Below, one piece after another: positions 1 to 9,754 of a DNA stretch of 64,000 nt. The stretch lies in NCBI RefSeq assembly GCF_947241705.1, contig NC_079262.1, positions 62,001-126,000 of the forward strand, read 5' to 3'. This DNA comes from Saccharomyces mikatae IFO 1815. Taxonomy: Eukaryota; Ascomycota; Saccharomycetes; Saccharomycetales; Saccharomycetaceae. Under the pieces are notes generated by a model, which was not told the DNA's origin, did not search any database, and saw nothing but the letters and a program-made list of their open reading frames with translations. Position numbers and translations under genes: made by a program. How positions within the stretch are numbered: position 1 is the stretch's first letter; each line of letters opens with the position of its first letter.

Positions 1-1050
1 GATTCTGGTGTCTCTGTTGATAACGGTAATAACCTCGTTCAGACCATCAAAGAAATGGTCAGATCCACAAGAAGACCAGGTGCAGATTCCGACATTGGTG
101 GCTTTGGTGGTTTATTCGACTTGGCCCAAGCAGGTTTCCGTCAAAACGAAAACACTTTACTAGTGGGTGCCACGGATGGTGTCGGTACTAAATTGATCAT
201 TGCCCAAGAAACTGGGATTCATAACACCGTCGGTATTGACCTTGTGGCCATGAATGTTAATGATTTGGTGGTCCAGGGTGCAGAACCTCTATTCTTTTTG
301 GACTACTTTGCTACTGGTGCTCTTGACATCAAAATTGCCTCTGATTTCGTGTCAGGAGTTGCCAATGGGTGTATTCAAAGTGGTTGTGCCCTTGTAGGTG
401 GTGAAACTTCAGAAATGCCTGGTATGTACCCACCTGGTCACTACGATACTAATGGTACTGCCGTTGGTGCTGTATTGAGACAAGATATTCTACCCAAGAT
501 AAACGAAATGGCCGCAGGAGATGTTTTACTGGGACTTGCCTCTAGTGGTGTTCATTCAAATGGTTTCTCTTTGGTGAGGAAAATTATTCAACATGTCGCA
601 TTACCTTGGGATGCTCCATGTCCATGGGATGAATCTAAGACACTTGGTGAAGGTATTCTTGAGCCAACGAAAATCTACGTCAAACAATTACTGCCATCGA
701 TCAGACAAAGACTGCTATTAGGTTTAGCTCACATAACAGGCGGTGGTCTAGTGGAAAATATTCCAAGAGCTATCCCAGACCACTTACAGGCCCGCGTTGA
801 TATGTCCACCTGGGATGTACCCTGTGTTTTCAAGTGGTTCGGCCAAGCAGGTAATGTTCCACACGATGACATTCTAAGGACCTTCAACATGGGTGTTGGT
901 ATGGTATTGATTGTCAAGAGAGAAAACGTCAAGGCAGTCTGTGATTCATTGATTGAAGAAGGCGAAACTGTTTGGGAGCTTGGTTCTTTGCAAGAAAGAC
1001 CAAAGGATGCTCCTGGTTGTGTAATTGAAAACGGAACTAACCTTTACTAA
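1..1050 (+). CDS. ADE5,7: Ade5,7 bifunctional purine enzyme, C-terminal (AIR synthetase) part, 5' truncated by window
   Basis: Open from base 1 in frame 1 to a TAA at 1048, giving 349 residues with no start in the window. These are the last residues of a protein of about 800. They form the PurM-type phosphoribosylformylglycinamidine cyclo-ligase (AIR synthetase) domain, which makes aminoimidazole ribotide in step five of purine synthesis. The missing N-terminal half should be the glycinamide ribotide synthetase. Seen here: the Gly-rich start (GADSDIGGFGG), the ATDGVGTK nucleotide loop, the VGGETSEMPGMY segment and the late ITGGGLVENIPR motif. The frame is clean. The fused gene is standard in yeasts, and the identification is firm. 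Confidence 0.97.
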   Translation, partial: DSGVSVDNGNNLVQTIKEMVRSTRRPGADSDIGGFGGLFDLAQAGFRQNENTLLVGATDGVGTKLIIAQETGIHNTVGIDLVAMNVNDLVVQGAEPLFFLDYFATGALDIKIASDFVSGVANGCIQSGCALVGGETSEMPGMYPPGHYDTNGTAVGAVLRQDILPKINEMAAGDVLLGLASSGVHSNGFSLVRKIIQHVALPWDAPCPWDESKTLGEGILEPTKIYVKQLLPSIRQRLLLGLAHITGGGLVENIPRAIPDHLQARVDMSTWDVPCVFKWFGQAGNVPHDDILRTFNMGVGMVLIVKRENVKAVCDSLIEEGETVWELGSLQERPKDAPGCVIENGTNLY

Positions 1051-1287
1051 TTAACAATATTAAATTTACAATAGATACATATATGCGCATCCGTATATAT
1101 CACTTATATACGACTTTTGTACAAGAATGCTTAATTAAGATACGATTTTTTTTTTGTTCGCTTTTACTCTTCCGCAATATTCCTGAAAAAAGAGTATCAA
1201 TAAAAAGGATAATGAATACCTTAACAGGCATTGAAATAGTGGAGAAGGAGTACCGCTGAGGAGTCTGTAACGAATTGGCTGTTAATT

Positions 1288-4020
1288 ATGGATCAGGAAG
1301 GCCAAACATTGCTTTCAAAAGAGTTTCAAGAAGTCCTGCTGGCTACTGCATCCGGAAACAATACATCATGGACAGAAAGGACTGTTTCCAACAATGGGAG
1401 TACCGATACAGGGAAACACGATCCTAAGCTGGGCCAGAACGATGTATTTGACCTAGATCATTTATCCTTCGATAAATGGGTGCCTTTTTTAAGAAGCACG
1501 CTTGATAGGAACCAACTGGATCCCGTGATTGATGAATTGGAGAATTCGATTGAAGATAATTTTCAAGGGCTAGAGTTGCAGTTATTACAAGACTCTCAAA
1601 TGAATGATAAGTTGGAAACATCTATAGATGAGATTGCGAATATTCAAGGTATGGTACAAGATACTCTATCCAGCGAAATTTCAAAATTTCAAATGAAGTT
1701 GCGCGAGTCAGCCAATGAATTAATTACCAAAAAGCAAATGTATGTTAATAACAAAAAAATCTCGCTAAAAATTTCTGAAGCCACAATTTTGATCACCAAG
1801 GTTGTTAGAATTTTGGAATTATCTAGCAAGTGTCAAGAATTGATTACTGAAAGAAAATTCTTCAAAGTGCTACAAAACTTGGATAGCTTAGAGAAATTAT
1901 ATCTACAAGAATTTAAAAATTACAATTTTCAATTCTTAATTGAAATTTACAACTCCATACCATTTTTACAGAAGGTCACGAAAGATGAGTGTATAAATTT
2001 GATAAGGAATTCTTTGAATCTGAATTTAGGTAAGAATTTGATTAAGGTGGGGCAAGAATTTGTGGAAATTTATGAGAATGAGTTACTTCCGCAATGGCTT
2101 GAAACAAGATCTAGAATGAAATTGACTAATTTCAAATTTAATTCGCCGGTAGAAATTTCTATGAGGGAGGAATCTTCTCTAGCCAAGGTAAACTTGGGTG
2201 AATTTTTCCAATTAGATGACTTTCACGATTCTATAATGATTTTTCAAAGCTTAAACGAATTCGGTACTCTTTCGAGTGAGTTCAATAAAGAATATGAACT
2301 AAGAAAGACAAAATTGATATATCCGTTGATATGGAAAAAGAATAAAACGGGCGCATATCAAATGGACTCATTATTACGCGGGACTGGTACTACCTCTGGT
2401 CCTGCTTCACATGAAATCTCTGCAGATGATCCTTTTACACAAAATCTAAGTTTATCCTTTTTACAGGATTATTTTTTGAAAATTCTCGGGTTCTTATTGT
2501 ATGATATCAACTTGAATAAAGCCACCGAATTCATTCTTGTTGATAATAACTATAACTCCACAAATGAATTCTGGGATGGACTTATGACAAGATTGACATC
2601 ATACTTAAAGTATTTTATCGACGAAAAGCTAACAACAGAGGAAGATATGATCAAATTGAAAGATTTTCTCTGTATTTATGTTGCTATTTTAGAAAACTTT
2701 AAATTGAACATCGAACCTCTCTACAAAATTCTGGTTTCGATTTTTGAGAAATTCTGTTCTGTATCATTGAGAGCATTCGACGATGAATTTAAAATTTTGT
2801 TAAATGATGATGATTTCATGCCTTTATCAATCAATGACAAGACTTTATATGAGAAAGTTCTAAAGATTTGTTGGATGAAAGAGGATGAACACCTTCACGT
2901 GCCAGAATCGACAAGCGGAGAACTGTTTTCTGTGACTTTACCTTTTTCTCCATTATATCCAATGACATGTACACTAGCTAAGAAGACATATTCTAAAATA
3001 GCCGCATTTCTATCCGTATTCTATCGTCATGAATTGCACACTTTGAACAATATCTTGGTGAAAACAATGGATGATGTATTCAATGACATTGTGAACAAAA
3101 AAATTCGTTCTAAACTTGAAAGTACTTCAAGAGAAGAAATTGCACAAATTTTAATCAATTTAGATTATTTCATCATAGCAGCAAAGGAATTCAGCAATTT
3201 CATGACAAGAGAGAATATTTTGCAGAATCCGGATATGGAAATACGGCTATCTTCGGTAAAATATCTTGCAGAAAGCAGAAAACTAGCAGAAACGAAATTA
3301 ATTGAATTGATCGATTCTAAGATATCTGATATTCTCGAAACTATTGAGATCGACTGGCAGATAAGGAAGGTTAGGCAAGATCCAGATATTTCCATCATTG
3401 ATCTGGCACAGTTTTTAGAAATGATGTTTGCTAGCACATTACAAAATTTACCATACAGTGTTCAAACGCTATTGATTTTCCGGGAATTTGACTCCTTAAC
3501 AAGGCAATTCATGGATATATTATTGCATGATACACCAAGTGTTATTACACATGAGAGCATAGTAAATTTTGAGATTGATATTAATTATTTAGAAAGCATT
3601 ATTCCTAGGATATTCCCCTCTACTCCAGGTACTATAGATAGTAATGGTTATCAGTCGCCAATGACGCCTTCAACGCCCACTTTTCCAAATTCCAACGGCG
3701 TTGACGCTCCAACGTTATTTGAGAATAACATTAAATCGCTAGAAGCTACATTTATGGAATTGAAGCAGTGTATAGAGCTACTGAAGACACAGGGAAGAGA
3801 CTATAATGAACCGGAAATAAGGTTAAGAAAATACTCAAGAATCAGAAAAGAAGATGCTGCTTTATTGTTAAGCAAAATCAAGCACTTCGTATCACCCATA
3901 GAGGGAACTAACGATGATAATAATAGCGTTATGGATAGCAGTAGCATATTTAACAATGATTCAGCAAGTGCTATTGACTCTAATACAAGTAGAATAGCCA
4001 AATTCTTCAACAGACGTTAG
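1288..4020 (+). CDS. SEC15: Exocyst complex subunit Sec15
   Basis: Codes for 910 residues, the family's usual length. Sec15 is the exocyst subunit that binds the vesicle Rab Sec4 and so links secretory vesicles to the tethering complex at bud tip and neck. The sequence is almost wholly helical. A coiled-coil-prone stretch lies near residues 90-130, and long helical bundles make up the rest. A Ser/Thr/Pro-rich loop sits near residues 775-815, before the final helices. No signal peptide or membrane segment is visible. The ATG follows a 237-bp spacer after ADE5,7 and no upstream in-frame ATG competes. Name rests on recalled sequence and on synteny. Confidence 0.95.
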   Translation: MDQEGQTLLSKEFQEVLLATASGNNTSWTERTVSNNGSTDTGKHDPKLGQNDVFDLDHLSFDKWVPFLRSTLDRNQLDPVIDELENSIEDNFQGLELQLLQDSQMNDKLETSIDEIANIQGMVQDTLSSEISKFQMKLRESANELITKKQMYVNNKKISLKISEATILITKVVRILELSSKCQELITERKFFKVLQNLDSLEKLYLQEFKNYNFQFLIEIYNSIPFLQKVTKDECINLIRNSLNLNLGKNLIKVGQEFVEIYENELLPQWLETRSRMKLTNFKFNSPVEISMREESSLAKVNLGEFFQLDDFHDSIMIFQSLNEFGTLSSEFNKEYELRKTKLIYPLIWKKNKTGAYQMDSLLRGTGTTSGPASHEISADDPFTQNLSLSFLQDYFLKILGFLLYDINLNKATEFILVDNNYNSTNEFWDGLMTRLTSYLKYFIDEKLTTEEDMIKLKDFLCIYVAILENFKLNIEPLYKILVSIFEKFCSVSLRAFDDEFKILLNDDDFMPLSINDKTLYEKVLKICWMKEDEHLHVPESTSGELFSVTLPFSPLYPMTCTLAKKTYSKIAAFLSVFYRHELHTLNNILVKTMDDVFNDIVNKKIRSKLESTSREEIAQILINLDYFIIAAKEFSNFMTRENILQNPDMEIRLSSVKYLAESRKLAETKLIELIDSKISDILETIEIDWQIRKVRQDPDISIIDLAQFLEMMFASTLQNLPYSVQTLLIFREFDSLTRQFMDILLHDTPSVITHESIVNFEIDINYLESIIPRIFPSTPGTIDSNGYQSPMTPSTPTFPNSNGVDAPTLFENNIKSLEATFMELKQCIELLKTQGRDYNEPEIRLRKYSRIRKEDAALLLSKIKHFVSPIEGTNDDNNSVMDSSSIFNNDSASAIDSNTSRIAKFFNRR

Positions 4021-4201
4021 AGACTCGTATATATCAGTGTTATCATTTATACGTACATAGAAAAACTTCGGACAGTCTTAACTTTTTTTTTTCATTTGAA
4101 TGAATGCTTTTTTTCCTTGCATCTATTGAAATGGGCATCACAAAAAGTTAATCTTTCGTTAGAAATATACCATAAAATCATCATAAAGAAGCCACACAGG
4201 C

Positions 4202-5131
4202 ATGAGTGAGAAACGTAACTGCAATAGTGGGAATGCAAATTCTCAAAAGAGGAAGAAAGTATGTCTGTTAATACATGAGTCATAGGCCTTTACATACTAA
4301 CTATCAAAGCAATAGTTCAAAGTATCTTCTGGATTCTTAGATCCTGGTACATCTGGAGTATATGCCACATGCTCTAGAAGACATGAACGTCAGGCTGCTC
4401 AAGAGTTGCAGCTTCTATTTGAAGAAAAGTTTTTAGAACTTTATGGGGACATCAAGGATGAAGAAGATGAGAATGAAAACGACAAAAAGGAAGAAGAACT
4501 ATCAATTGAAGACCAAATTAAAAAGGAACTACAAGAAATCAAGGGCGAAGAGTTCAGCAAACATTCATCTACAGGAGAAACAAAGAAAAAGGACCCCATA
4601 ACATTCATAGATTTGAACTGTGAATGTGTGACATTTTGTAAAACAAGAAGGCCAATTGTTCCTGAAGAATTTGTACTAAGTATCATGGAAGATTTAGCTG
4701 ATCCCAAAAATATGGTTAAACGTACTAGATATGTTCAAAAATTGACCCCAATTACGTATTCTTGTAACGCAAAAATGGAACAACTTATCAAATTGGCCAA
4801 TTTGGTTATTGGGCCACACTTTCATGACCCATTAAAAGTTAAAAAAGATTACAAGTTTGCCGTAGAAGTGACAAGGAGAAATTTCAATACAATTGAAAGA
4901 ATGGATATTATCAATGAGATTGTCAAGCTAGTTAATAAAGAAGACTCCGAATTCAACCATACTGTGGACTTGAAGAACTATGATAAACTGATTCTCGTGG
5001 AATGTTTCAAGAGCAATATCGGCATGTGTGTGGTGAATGGAGATTATAAGACTAAATATCGGAAATATAATGTTCAGCAACTATATGAGTCCAAATTCAA
5101 AAAGGAGAACGATAAAAATGAAAAAAAATAA
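4202..5131 (+). CDS. TAN1: tRNA acetyltransferase cofactor Tan1 (ac4C12), two exons 4202..4258 and 4316..5131
   Basis: Tan1 is needed for N4-acetylcytidine at position 12 of tRNA-Leu and tRNA-Ser; it binds tRNA through a THUMP domain and works with the acetyltransferase Kre33. Exon 1 encodes 19 residues (MSEKRNCNSGNANSQKRKK). It ends at a canonical GTATGT at 4259, with TACTAAC at 4295-4301 and a TAG acceptor ending at 4315. Splicing continues in frame with FKVSSGFLDPG and gives 290 residues. Using the earlier AAG at 4309 would bring in a stop at once, which supports the TAG. An acidic Lys/Glu-rich stretch fills about residues 50-100; the THUMP region is roughly residues 150-260. A naive ORF would start wrongly at 4406. 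Confidence 0.93.
4259..4315 (+). other. TAN1: TAN1 spliceosomal intron (57 nt)
   Basis: GTATGT donor at 4259, perfect TACTAAC branch site at 4295-4301, TAG acceptor at 4313-4315. The branch-to-acceptor distance is only about 14 nt and the whole intron is near the short end for yeast. Phase 0, between codons 19 and 20. Confidence 0.93.
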
Positions 5132-5159
5132 TCTTATACAAAAGTGAAGATTTTTTGTG

Positions 5160-5181
5160 TATATATATATATATATATATA
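5160..5181. repeat. (TA)n microsatellite between TAN1 and EMC4 3' ends
   Basis: About eleven TA dinucleotides in the 59-bp gap between two convergent genes. AT-rich runs like this are typical of yeast 3' end-forming regions, so it may serve as an efficiency element for both transcripts. That role is inferred. Confidence 0.8.
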
Positions 5182-5190
5182 TGTACGATC

Positions 5191-5763
5191 TCAATCGGAA
5201 AACCATTGAAATCCATTATTGTAATAAACGATTCGTTCCCAAGGTAGCCAGTCACCCTTAGCATTAGGAATGAGGCCCATAGAATTCAGTTTTCTGTACC
5301 CAATGTACATTAACACACCTTGAAAAGCAATATACATGAACATAGCAGTCTGCACCTGGCTTTGTGTTTCTTTATTTCCTAAAACTGGTTTGAATGCACT
5401 TCTTGTCGATAGAATAGCCTTAATGGGTCCGGAGAGTAACATTAGGGCAGTCATTATGGGAATGATTTGCAAAGATGTACCAGACATATACGACATAAAT
5501 ATATTCATTGGAATAGATTTTGCTGGTTGTAGCGCAATCTGCCACGCCTTCTGCACTTGTAATGTTGTTATTTGGTTCTTTTGGGCCAAAGTGGTAGCTT
5601 GGGAAGTAGCACCTTGTTGTTTCTTTGTTACATTTCCTTTAGAGGCATTGTTCTCGAATCCTGGAGGTGAAGGCAATGTGTTTGAGTTCTGAATATTATA
5701 TTTCTCGATATATTTGATGTCCACTAAATGTTTAGCCCATTCTGAGGGCTCCTGTTGATCCAT
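5191..5763 (-). CDS. EMC4: ER membrane protein complex subunit Emc4
   Basis: 190 residues. The ER membrane complex inserts tail-anchored proteins and some multipass proteins. Emc4 is one of its small membrane subunits at the cytosolic face. The N-terminal 80 residues are polar, including a WAKHL segment near residue 9. Two hydrophobic segments follow at about 98-118 and 139-157, then a short Trp-rich tail (DWLPWERIVYYNNGFQWF). No cleavable signal peptide is seen, as expected for the family. The gene converges with TAN1 across the TA repeat. Length and sequence agree with the S. cerevisiae protein as I recall it. Confidence 0.94.
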   Translation of the reverse strand: MDQQEPSEWAKHLVDIKYIEKYNIQNSNTLPSPPGFENNASKGNVTKKQQGATSQATTLAQKNQITTLQVQKAWQIALQPAKSIPMNIFMSYMSGTSLQIIPIMTALMLLSGPIKAILSTRSAFKPVLGNKETQSQVQTAMFMYIAFQGVLMYIGYRKLNSMGLIPNAKGDWLPWERIVYYNNGFQWFSD

Positions 5764-5917
5764 TCTTGGTTGATTGTGTCCTTTGGCTTTGCTTTGGCCT
5801 TAAATTTTCTTCCTTCATTTTTTTCATTTTATCTGAACTAGGAAAGAATACGCCTTTTTTATTATTTATAAAAGGAACATAAAAATACTACGAATATAAG
5901 AGAGCAAAAAAGATCGC

Positions 5918-6355
5918 CTACGAGACACATTGGTCAAGAATTTTCTCATACGGGATACACTGCTCTTTTAGATGGGTTGTTAAGTAATCATAATTTAGAT
6001 TGTCAATTGCGCTCAGCGTTTTTCGAGGTACTATCTCAGTCCAATAAATTATAAAGAAAAGGAACTGGATAGCACAAATGAAGAAGCAAGCGACAACGAA
6101 AAACATTGAAAACTTGTTTTCCATTAATGTATTATACTTTGTGGCCATCAGTAAAAACCATTGTTTAATTCTCGCGAAATTGCAGTTCTCAACTTTATCG
6201 GTCTTCTCGACTATGTGTGAATCATTGCTCTTGCTCTTTAACGCTGTCGATGAATCCAATGCGTCATTTTTTAATTTAAAAAAGTGTTCAAGACACTTTT
6301 TCGAGTATGCCTGTAATATATTTAAAAGATTACATGTTAGCGCAGTAATTCCCAT
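5918..6355 (-). CDS. Uncharacterised single-pass membrane protein (YGL230C orthologue)
   Basis: 145 residues with one strong hydrophobic segment at about 83-105 (FSMFFVVACFFICAIQFLFF), rich in Phe and Cys. A mostly polar N-terminal region of about 80 residues precedes it, with a helical LNILQAYSKKCLEHFFKL start. The C-terminal tail of about 40 residues contains two cysteines. I recognise no domain. Its place between EMC4 and SAP4, and its size, match YGL230C of S. cerevisiae, whose function was unknown to me. Retention of the whole frame in a diverged species suggests it is a real gene. Topology and role cannot be set from sequence alone. Confidence 0.82.
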   Translation of the reverse strand: MGITALTCNLLNILQAYSKKCLEHFFKLKNDALDSSTALKSKSNDSHIVEKTDKVENCNFARIKQWFLLMATKYNTLMENKFSMFFVVACFFICAIQFLFFIIYWTEIVPRKTLSAIDNLNYDYLTTHLKEQCIPYEKILDQCVS

Positions 6356-6639
6356 TATTATATTGTTGTTATGAGTGGATTTGTTCTAAATTTGGTTATA
6401 TAATATTATTCACTCTAGATAGCTCTAACTTTAGTGAATAAACGTTAGCCGATTGTTAGGATGATTCACTGACGATCATTCTCTAATTGCGAAACGTAAT
6501 TTTAATATTTTGATGTCTTGAGAGTATTTTGGAAAAACATGTCAGTATTGCGTTTGTCACAAAAAATAAAAAGTATGGAAATCAGAACCAAAATATTGAA
6601 AAAGTATAGATATAAAATTAATTTAATTAATAGCTCAAT

Positions 6640-9102
6640 CTAATCAATCAAGTTGGAGAAATGATCAACAATAACATCTTTAATCTTATCGTGAATATCT
6701 AACTCGGTCAATTGACCCAATTCGTCTATAAGTTGAGAGACTTTATCCTGTAACTTGATATCTTCTTCGTGAGCAATTTCATTCTCATTCATTTTACTAG
6801 ATTCAAGGGTAGTTCTGCTAATACTGGCCTCTTGCGAAAACTCTTCTTCAGTGCTTCCATTAATTCCTTCACTAAACTGTCCTCCTCCTAGAATTATTGA
6901 GCACATTGTTCTTGTTTCATTCAAGATGTCACTTGAATATGATATCCAAATTTCGTCTTGTAAAAATGTGTATATATCTGGAGAAATTAAATCCGTCTTA
7001 TAGATTTTGGAATACTTTGCAATTTCTTCTGCAATCAATACTAGTTGACCCATATAGCCCAGATTTGTTTTCTCTCTTTCGTAGAATTCAAATGAATCCT
7101 TGTGACCTTGTAAAATGAAATCTGAGATAATATGAAAATCTGTAATGGATAACTTTTGATCGCTACATGATAAATTCTCTGGGACAAATTCTCTAGATTT
7201 TTTAAAATCAAACAAGGAATAGATCAAAAAAGAATTATAAGAGAAATCCATTCGGCCATTGAATATCTGTTGAATAATATCGAACACAATGTTATGCCAG
7301 AAATTATTCCAGGGATATCTTAAGAATAGTTGCAAAAACTTGGGCAGAAACCCAAGATCATGAAGTTTAATTTTGAATAAGTCTCCAATCGTTGGATTTT
7401 TACGTAATTTCACATTCTGTGCTTCGCTGACATAAGGAATTTCAAAACTCATATCATCATCGTTGATACTCTCACCGGATGTATCAAAAGCAAAATACAA
7501 CTCATTATCATCAAGATTTTTCTTGGAAATTTGTTTTTTGGTTTGATTATCATTACTGTCGTTACTAGCGTTATTATTACATTTATCATCTAATGAATTG
7601 GAAGAAGCAATGTTCTTATTTATATGCAAATTTGTCATGGCTTCTTCCAGTAGTTTGTAATCAAGAGTGTCTCTGCACCTATCTCTGATACGTGCTATTC
7701 TTTCAGCTCTTCTTGAGTTCATCAATCCCATGTTTGAACAGTGTAACATTTCAGATACCAACTCTGTAATCTTAACTCTCTCAAATCCTAATGGCCTAAA
7801 AGACTCATGCAATTGGTTTTCTAAAAGCTGATGGTTAGCAGATGCAAAACCATTTGCACCAATGTTATCGTTGCCATCATCACCATCATTTTCAAGCATA
7901 ATCAACAGGGCATAAAAATCTTCCATGTGAGTTGCGAGCTTATGTAACAAATGGCCCAAATAAATTGGGTCTCTCTGTGAAGGCGGATTGTTTGCTATAG
8001 TAGTACTCAACAAATCTATTTCATCGTAGTCGGAATTGTTCTTTCTGATCAACTCAATTATAATGGACACGGCAACGCCCATTGCATGACCTCTTTGGAG
8101 CAAGACAATATCGATAAGTTGGTCGACATATTGTGGGGAAGCAAGCTGTCTTATCAGTCGGTTTGGCCCAATCCATAGGTTATCAAGTTTGAAATTGGTG
8201 GAAATTCCAATCAAAGCTTTCAAAAGTTCTCCACTACTATTCTGTATACCAGGCGAGTATGTGCTATTGTCCAAGAGATTCAAACAATTGGGTATTAGAT
8301 CCTGATCATAAAAGAAATCAATAATTCCCGTAGGCGATTCAGATCGATCTGTCAACACGACTTTGATGAGAAATTCAATTAAAGGTGAAACCTCGATATT
8401 GTTAAGGAACTTGTTCACAATGTCCCGTTGCGATTTGAAAAATTCCAAATAACTAGATGTTTGTTCAAACAGAAGCGTTTCATTAATCTTAAGAAAAATG
8501 GCCAAGATAGGACAATTTTCTGTCCTGATATTCTTGAATTGAAAAATTTCTAACAGAGAAGACAAAAATGGTACATTCTGCACGAGAGACTTCAATATGT
8601 GTGAACTTTTCGAGCAAAAAATACTAGAGATGATGTTAACATATAACAGTGGATCTTCATCATCCTGATCATTATAGTCCCCTGTTTGATGAAAGGAATT
8701 CTCCAAAAGAAATGGAATCCTATAACTATTGCGGTCTATGTCCTTCAGGTAAATCATGAGCATATCCACTAGATAATCCATGTGGCTGATCCGTTGGGTA
8801 CGGTCGTCATAGAAATATCCCAAGCAAATGAAGTCGACGAGTCTATCATTGGTTCCTTCATTCAGTTCATCCAGCAGCGCTGCTTCTAACAAGATCCTAT
8901 CAATAAATGACTGGTTAAGATCGCTTCTATCTCGAGATCCGTTATGAAGCTTAGAATTCGGCTCCATGGAAGGCCTATCCTTCTCATTATCACTCGAGGA
9001 TGACTCATTTTCCTTCAAACTACGAAAAATTAGATAATACTCGTCAAGTATCGAATCTATTCCCGAATTATTTAACGTCTCTCCAAAGGGCCATAGTGAC
9101 AT
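6640..9102 (-). CDS. SAP4: Sit4 phosphatase-associated protein Sap4
   Basis: 820 residues. Sap proteins (Sap4, Sap155, Sap185, Sap190) bind the PP6-type phosphatase Sit4 and direct it in G1 progression and in Tor and tRNA-modification signalling. The start MSLWPFGETLNN resembles the family start. A long helical SAPS-like domain fills residues about 130-700, with a low-complexity Asn/Ser/Asp patch near 500-540. An acidic Glu/Ser-rich tail follows. Expression is divergent from SHE10 over a 652-bp spacer. Choice of SAP4 over its paralogues rests on position in the chromosome. Confidence 0.93.
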   Translation of the reverse strand: MSLWPFGETLNNSGIDSILDEYYLIFRSLKENESSSSDNEKDRPSMEPNSKLHNGSRDRSDLNQSFIDRILLEAALLDELNEGTNDRLVDFICLGYFYDDRTQRISHMDYLVDMLMIYLKDIDRNSYRIPFLLENSFHQTGDYNDQDDEDPLLYVNIISSIFCSKSSHILKSLVQNVPFLSSLLEIFQFKNIRTENCPILAIFLKINETLLFEQTSSYLEFFKSQRDIVNKFLNNIEVSPLIEFLIKVVLTDRSESPTGIIDFFYDQDLIPNCLNLLDNSTYSPGIQNSSGELLKALIGISTNFKLDNLWIGPNRLIRQLASPQYVDQLIDIVLLQRGHAMGVAVSIIIELIRKNNSDYDEIDLLSTTIANNPPSQRDPIYLGHLLHKLATHMEDFYALLIMLENDGDDGNDNIGANGFASANHQLLENQLHESFRPLGFERVKITELVSEMLHCSNMGLMNSRRAERIARIRDRCRDTLDYKLLEEAMTNLHINKNIASSNSLDDKCNNNASNDSNDNQTKKQISKKNLDDNELYFAFDTSGESINDDDMSFEIPYVSEAQNVKLRKNPTIGDLFKIKLHDLGFLPKFLQLFLRYPWNNFWHNIVFDIIQQIFNGRMDFSYNSFLIYSLFDFKKSREFVPENLSCSDQKLSITDFHIISDFILQGHKDSFEFYEREKTNLGYMGQLVLIAEEIAKYSKIYKTDLISPDIYTFLQDEIWISYSSDILNETRTMCSIILGGGQFSEGINGSTEEEFSQEASISRTTLESSKMNENEIAHEEDIKLQDKVSQLIDELGQLTELDIHDKIKDVIVDHFSNLID

Positions 9103-9754
9103 ATTTGTCTTATTTCAGCTTTATCAAAAGCAAAGAGCAGTACAAATAATGGTGCAAAAGGAATGATAACTGAACAACAATGACCAAAACGCCGTAACTT
9201 TATCTTACACCAAATATCAGGTTGACCTTTTCCCGCTGGGTAAAGCAACCGTTTCACTTGTTCGCACGATTCAATTAGAAGAACAGAATAAAGCACAACA
9301 CAACACAACACAACACAACACAACGCACAAAACAAAACAAAATTCTCTTTATATTATATTCGCTATGATGCCTTAACACAAACGGTATCAAAAACGACTC
9401 ATCACCTATGAACGAATTCTTGATAGATTGCCTGTTATTATCTTCGAGAGGCTTATTTAAGGGATATAGGACTGGAAAATACACCCTAACTAAACCCTGA
9501 AAACCCCCAAAATATTACAGTATTACATTTTCATGGACCTATCAAAATTTTGAAAAAACCCTTTTTAATAAGGTTTCGGAAATAAGACGTATTTTGCCGT
9601 TCAAGGGGACAATTGTAGCAAAGGAAGGATCAAATTCAAGAACAGCCTTAAAGGAAGCACAGTTATCATTCTGTTTCACTCACCATTTTCAGAATATTTT
9701 GTTATATATTGGGTGTACAGGAACTATATTCAAACGAGAAAGTGGTGTAACGAA
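9103..9754. other. Divergent SAP4-SHE10 intergenic region
   Basis: 652 bp holding the promoters of both genes. Seen in it: an imperfect (ACACA/CAACA) pentamer repeat at about 9294-9330, and a CCCTAA/ACCCTGA/ACCCCC cluster at about 9482-9510 that could bind Tbf1. No additional gene is supported. Confidence 0.7.
9294..9330. repeat. CACAA pentanucleotide tandem repeat
   Basis: About six to seven tandem copies of CACAA, with slight decay at the right end, in the SAP4 5' region. It lies about 200 bp upstream of the SAP4 start. Read from the minus strand it is a G/T-rich run (TTGTG). Confidence 0.85.

Noticed and set aside
5336-5692. 118-codon plus-strand frame opposite EMC4
   Set aside because: Lies wholly within EMC4 on the other strand; composition follows from the EMC4 codons.
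9294-9330. Tandem CACAA run considered as a CRISPR-like or satellite array
   Set aside because: Short simple repeat without spacers; CRISPR does not occur in yeast nuclear DNA.
9713-9754. Upstream ATG extending SHE10 by 14 codons
   Set aside because: The extension puts charged residues before the hydrophobic signal sequence and departs from the known N-terminus; 9755 is preferred.
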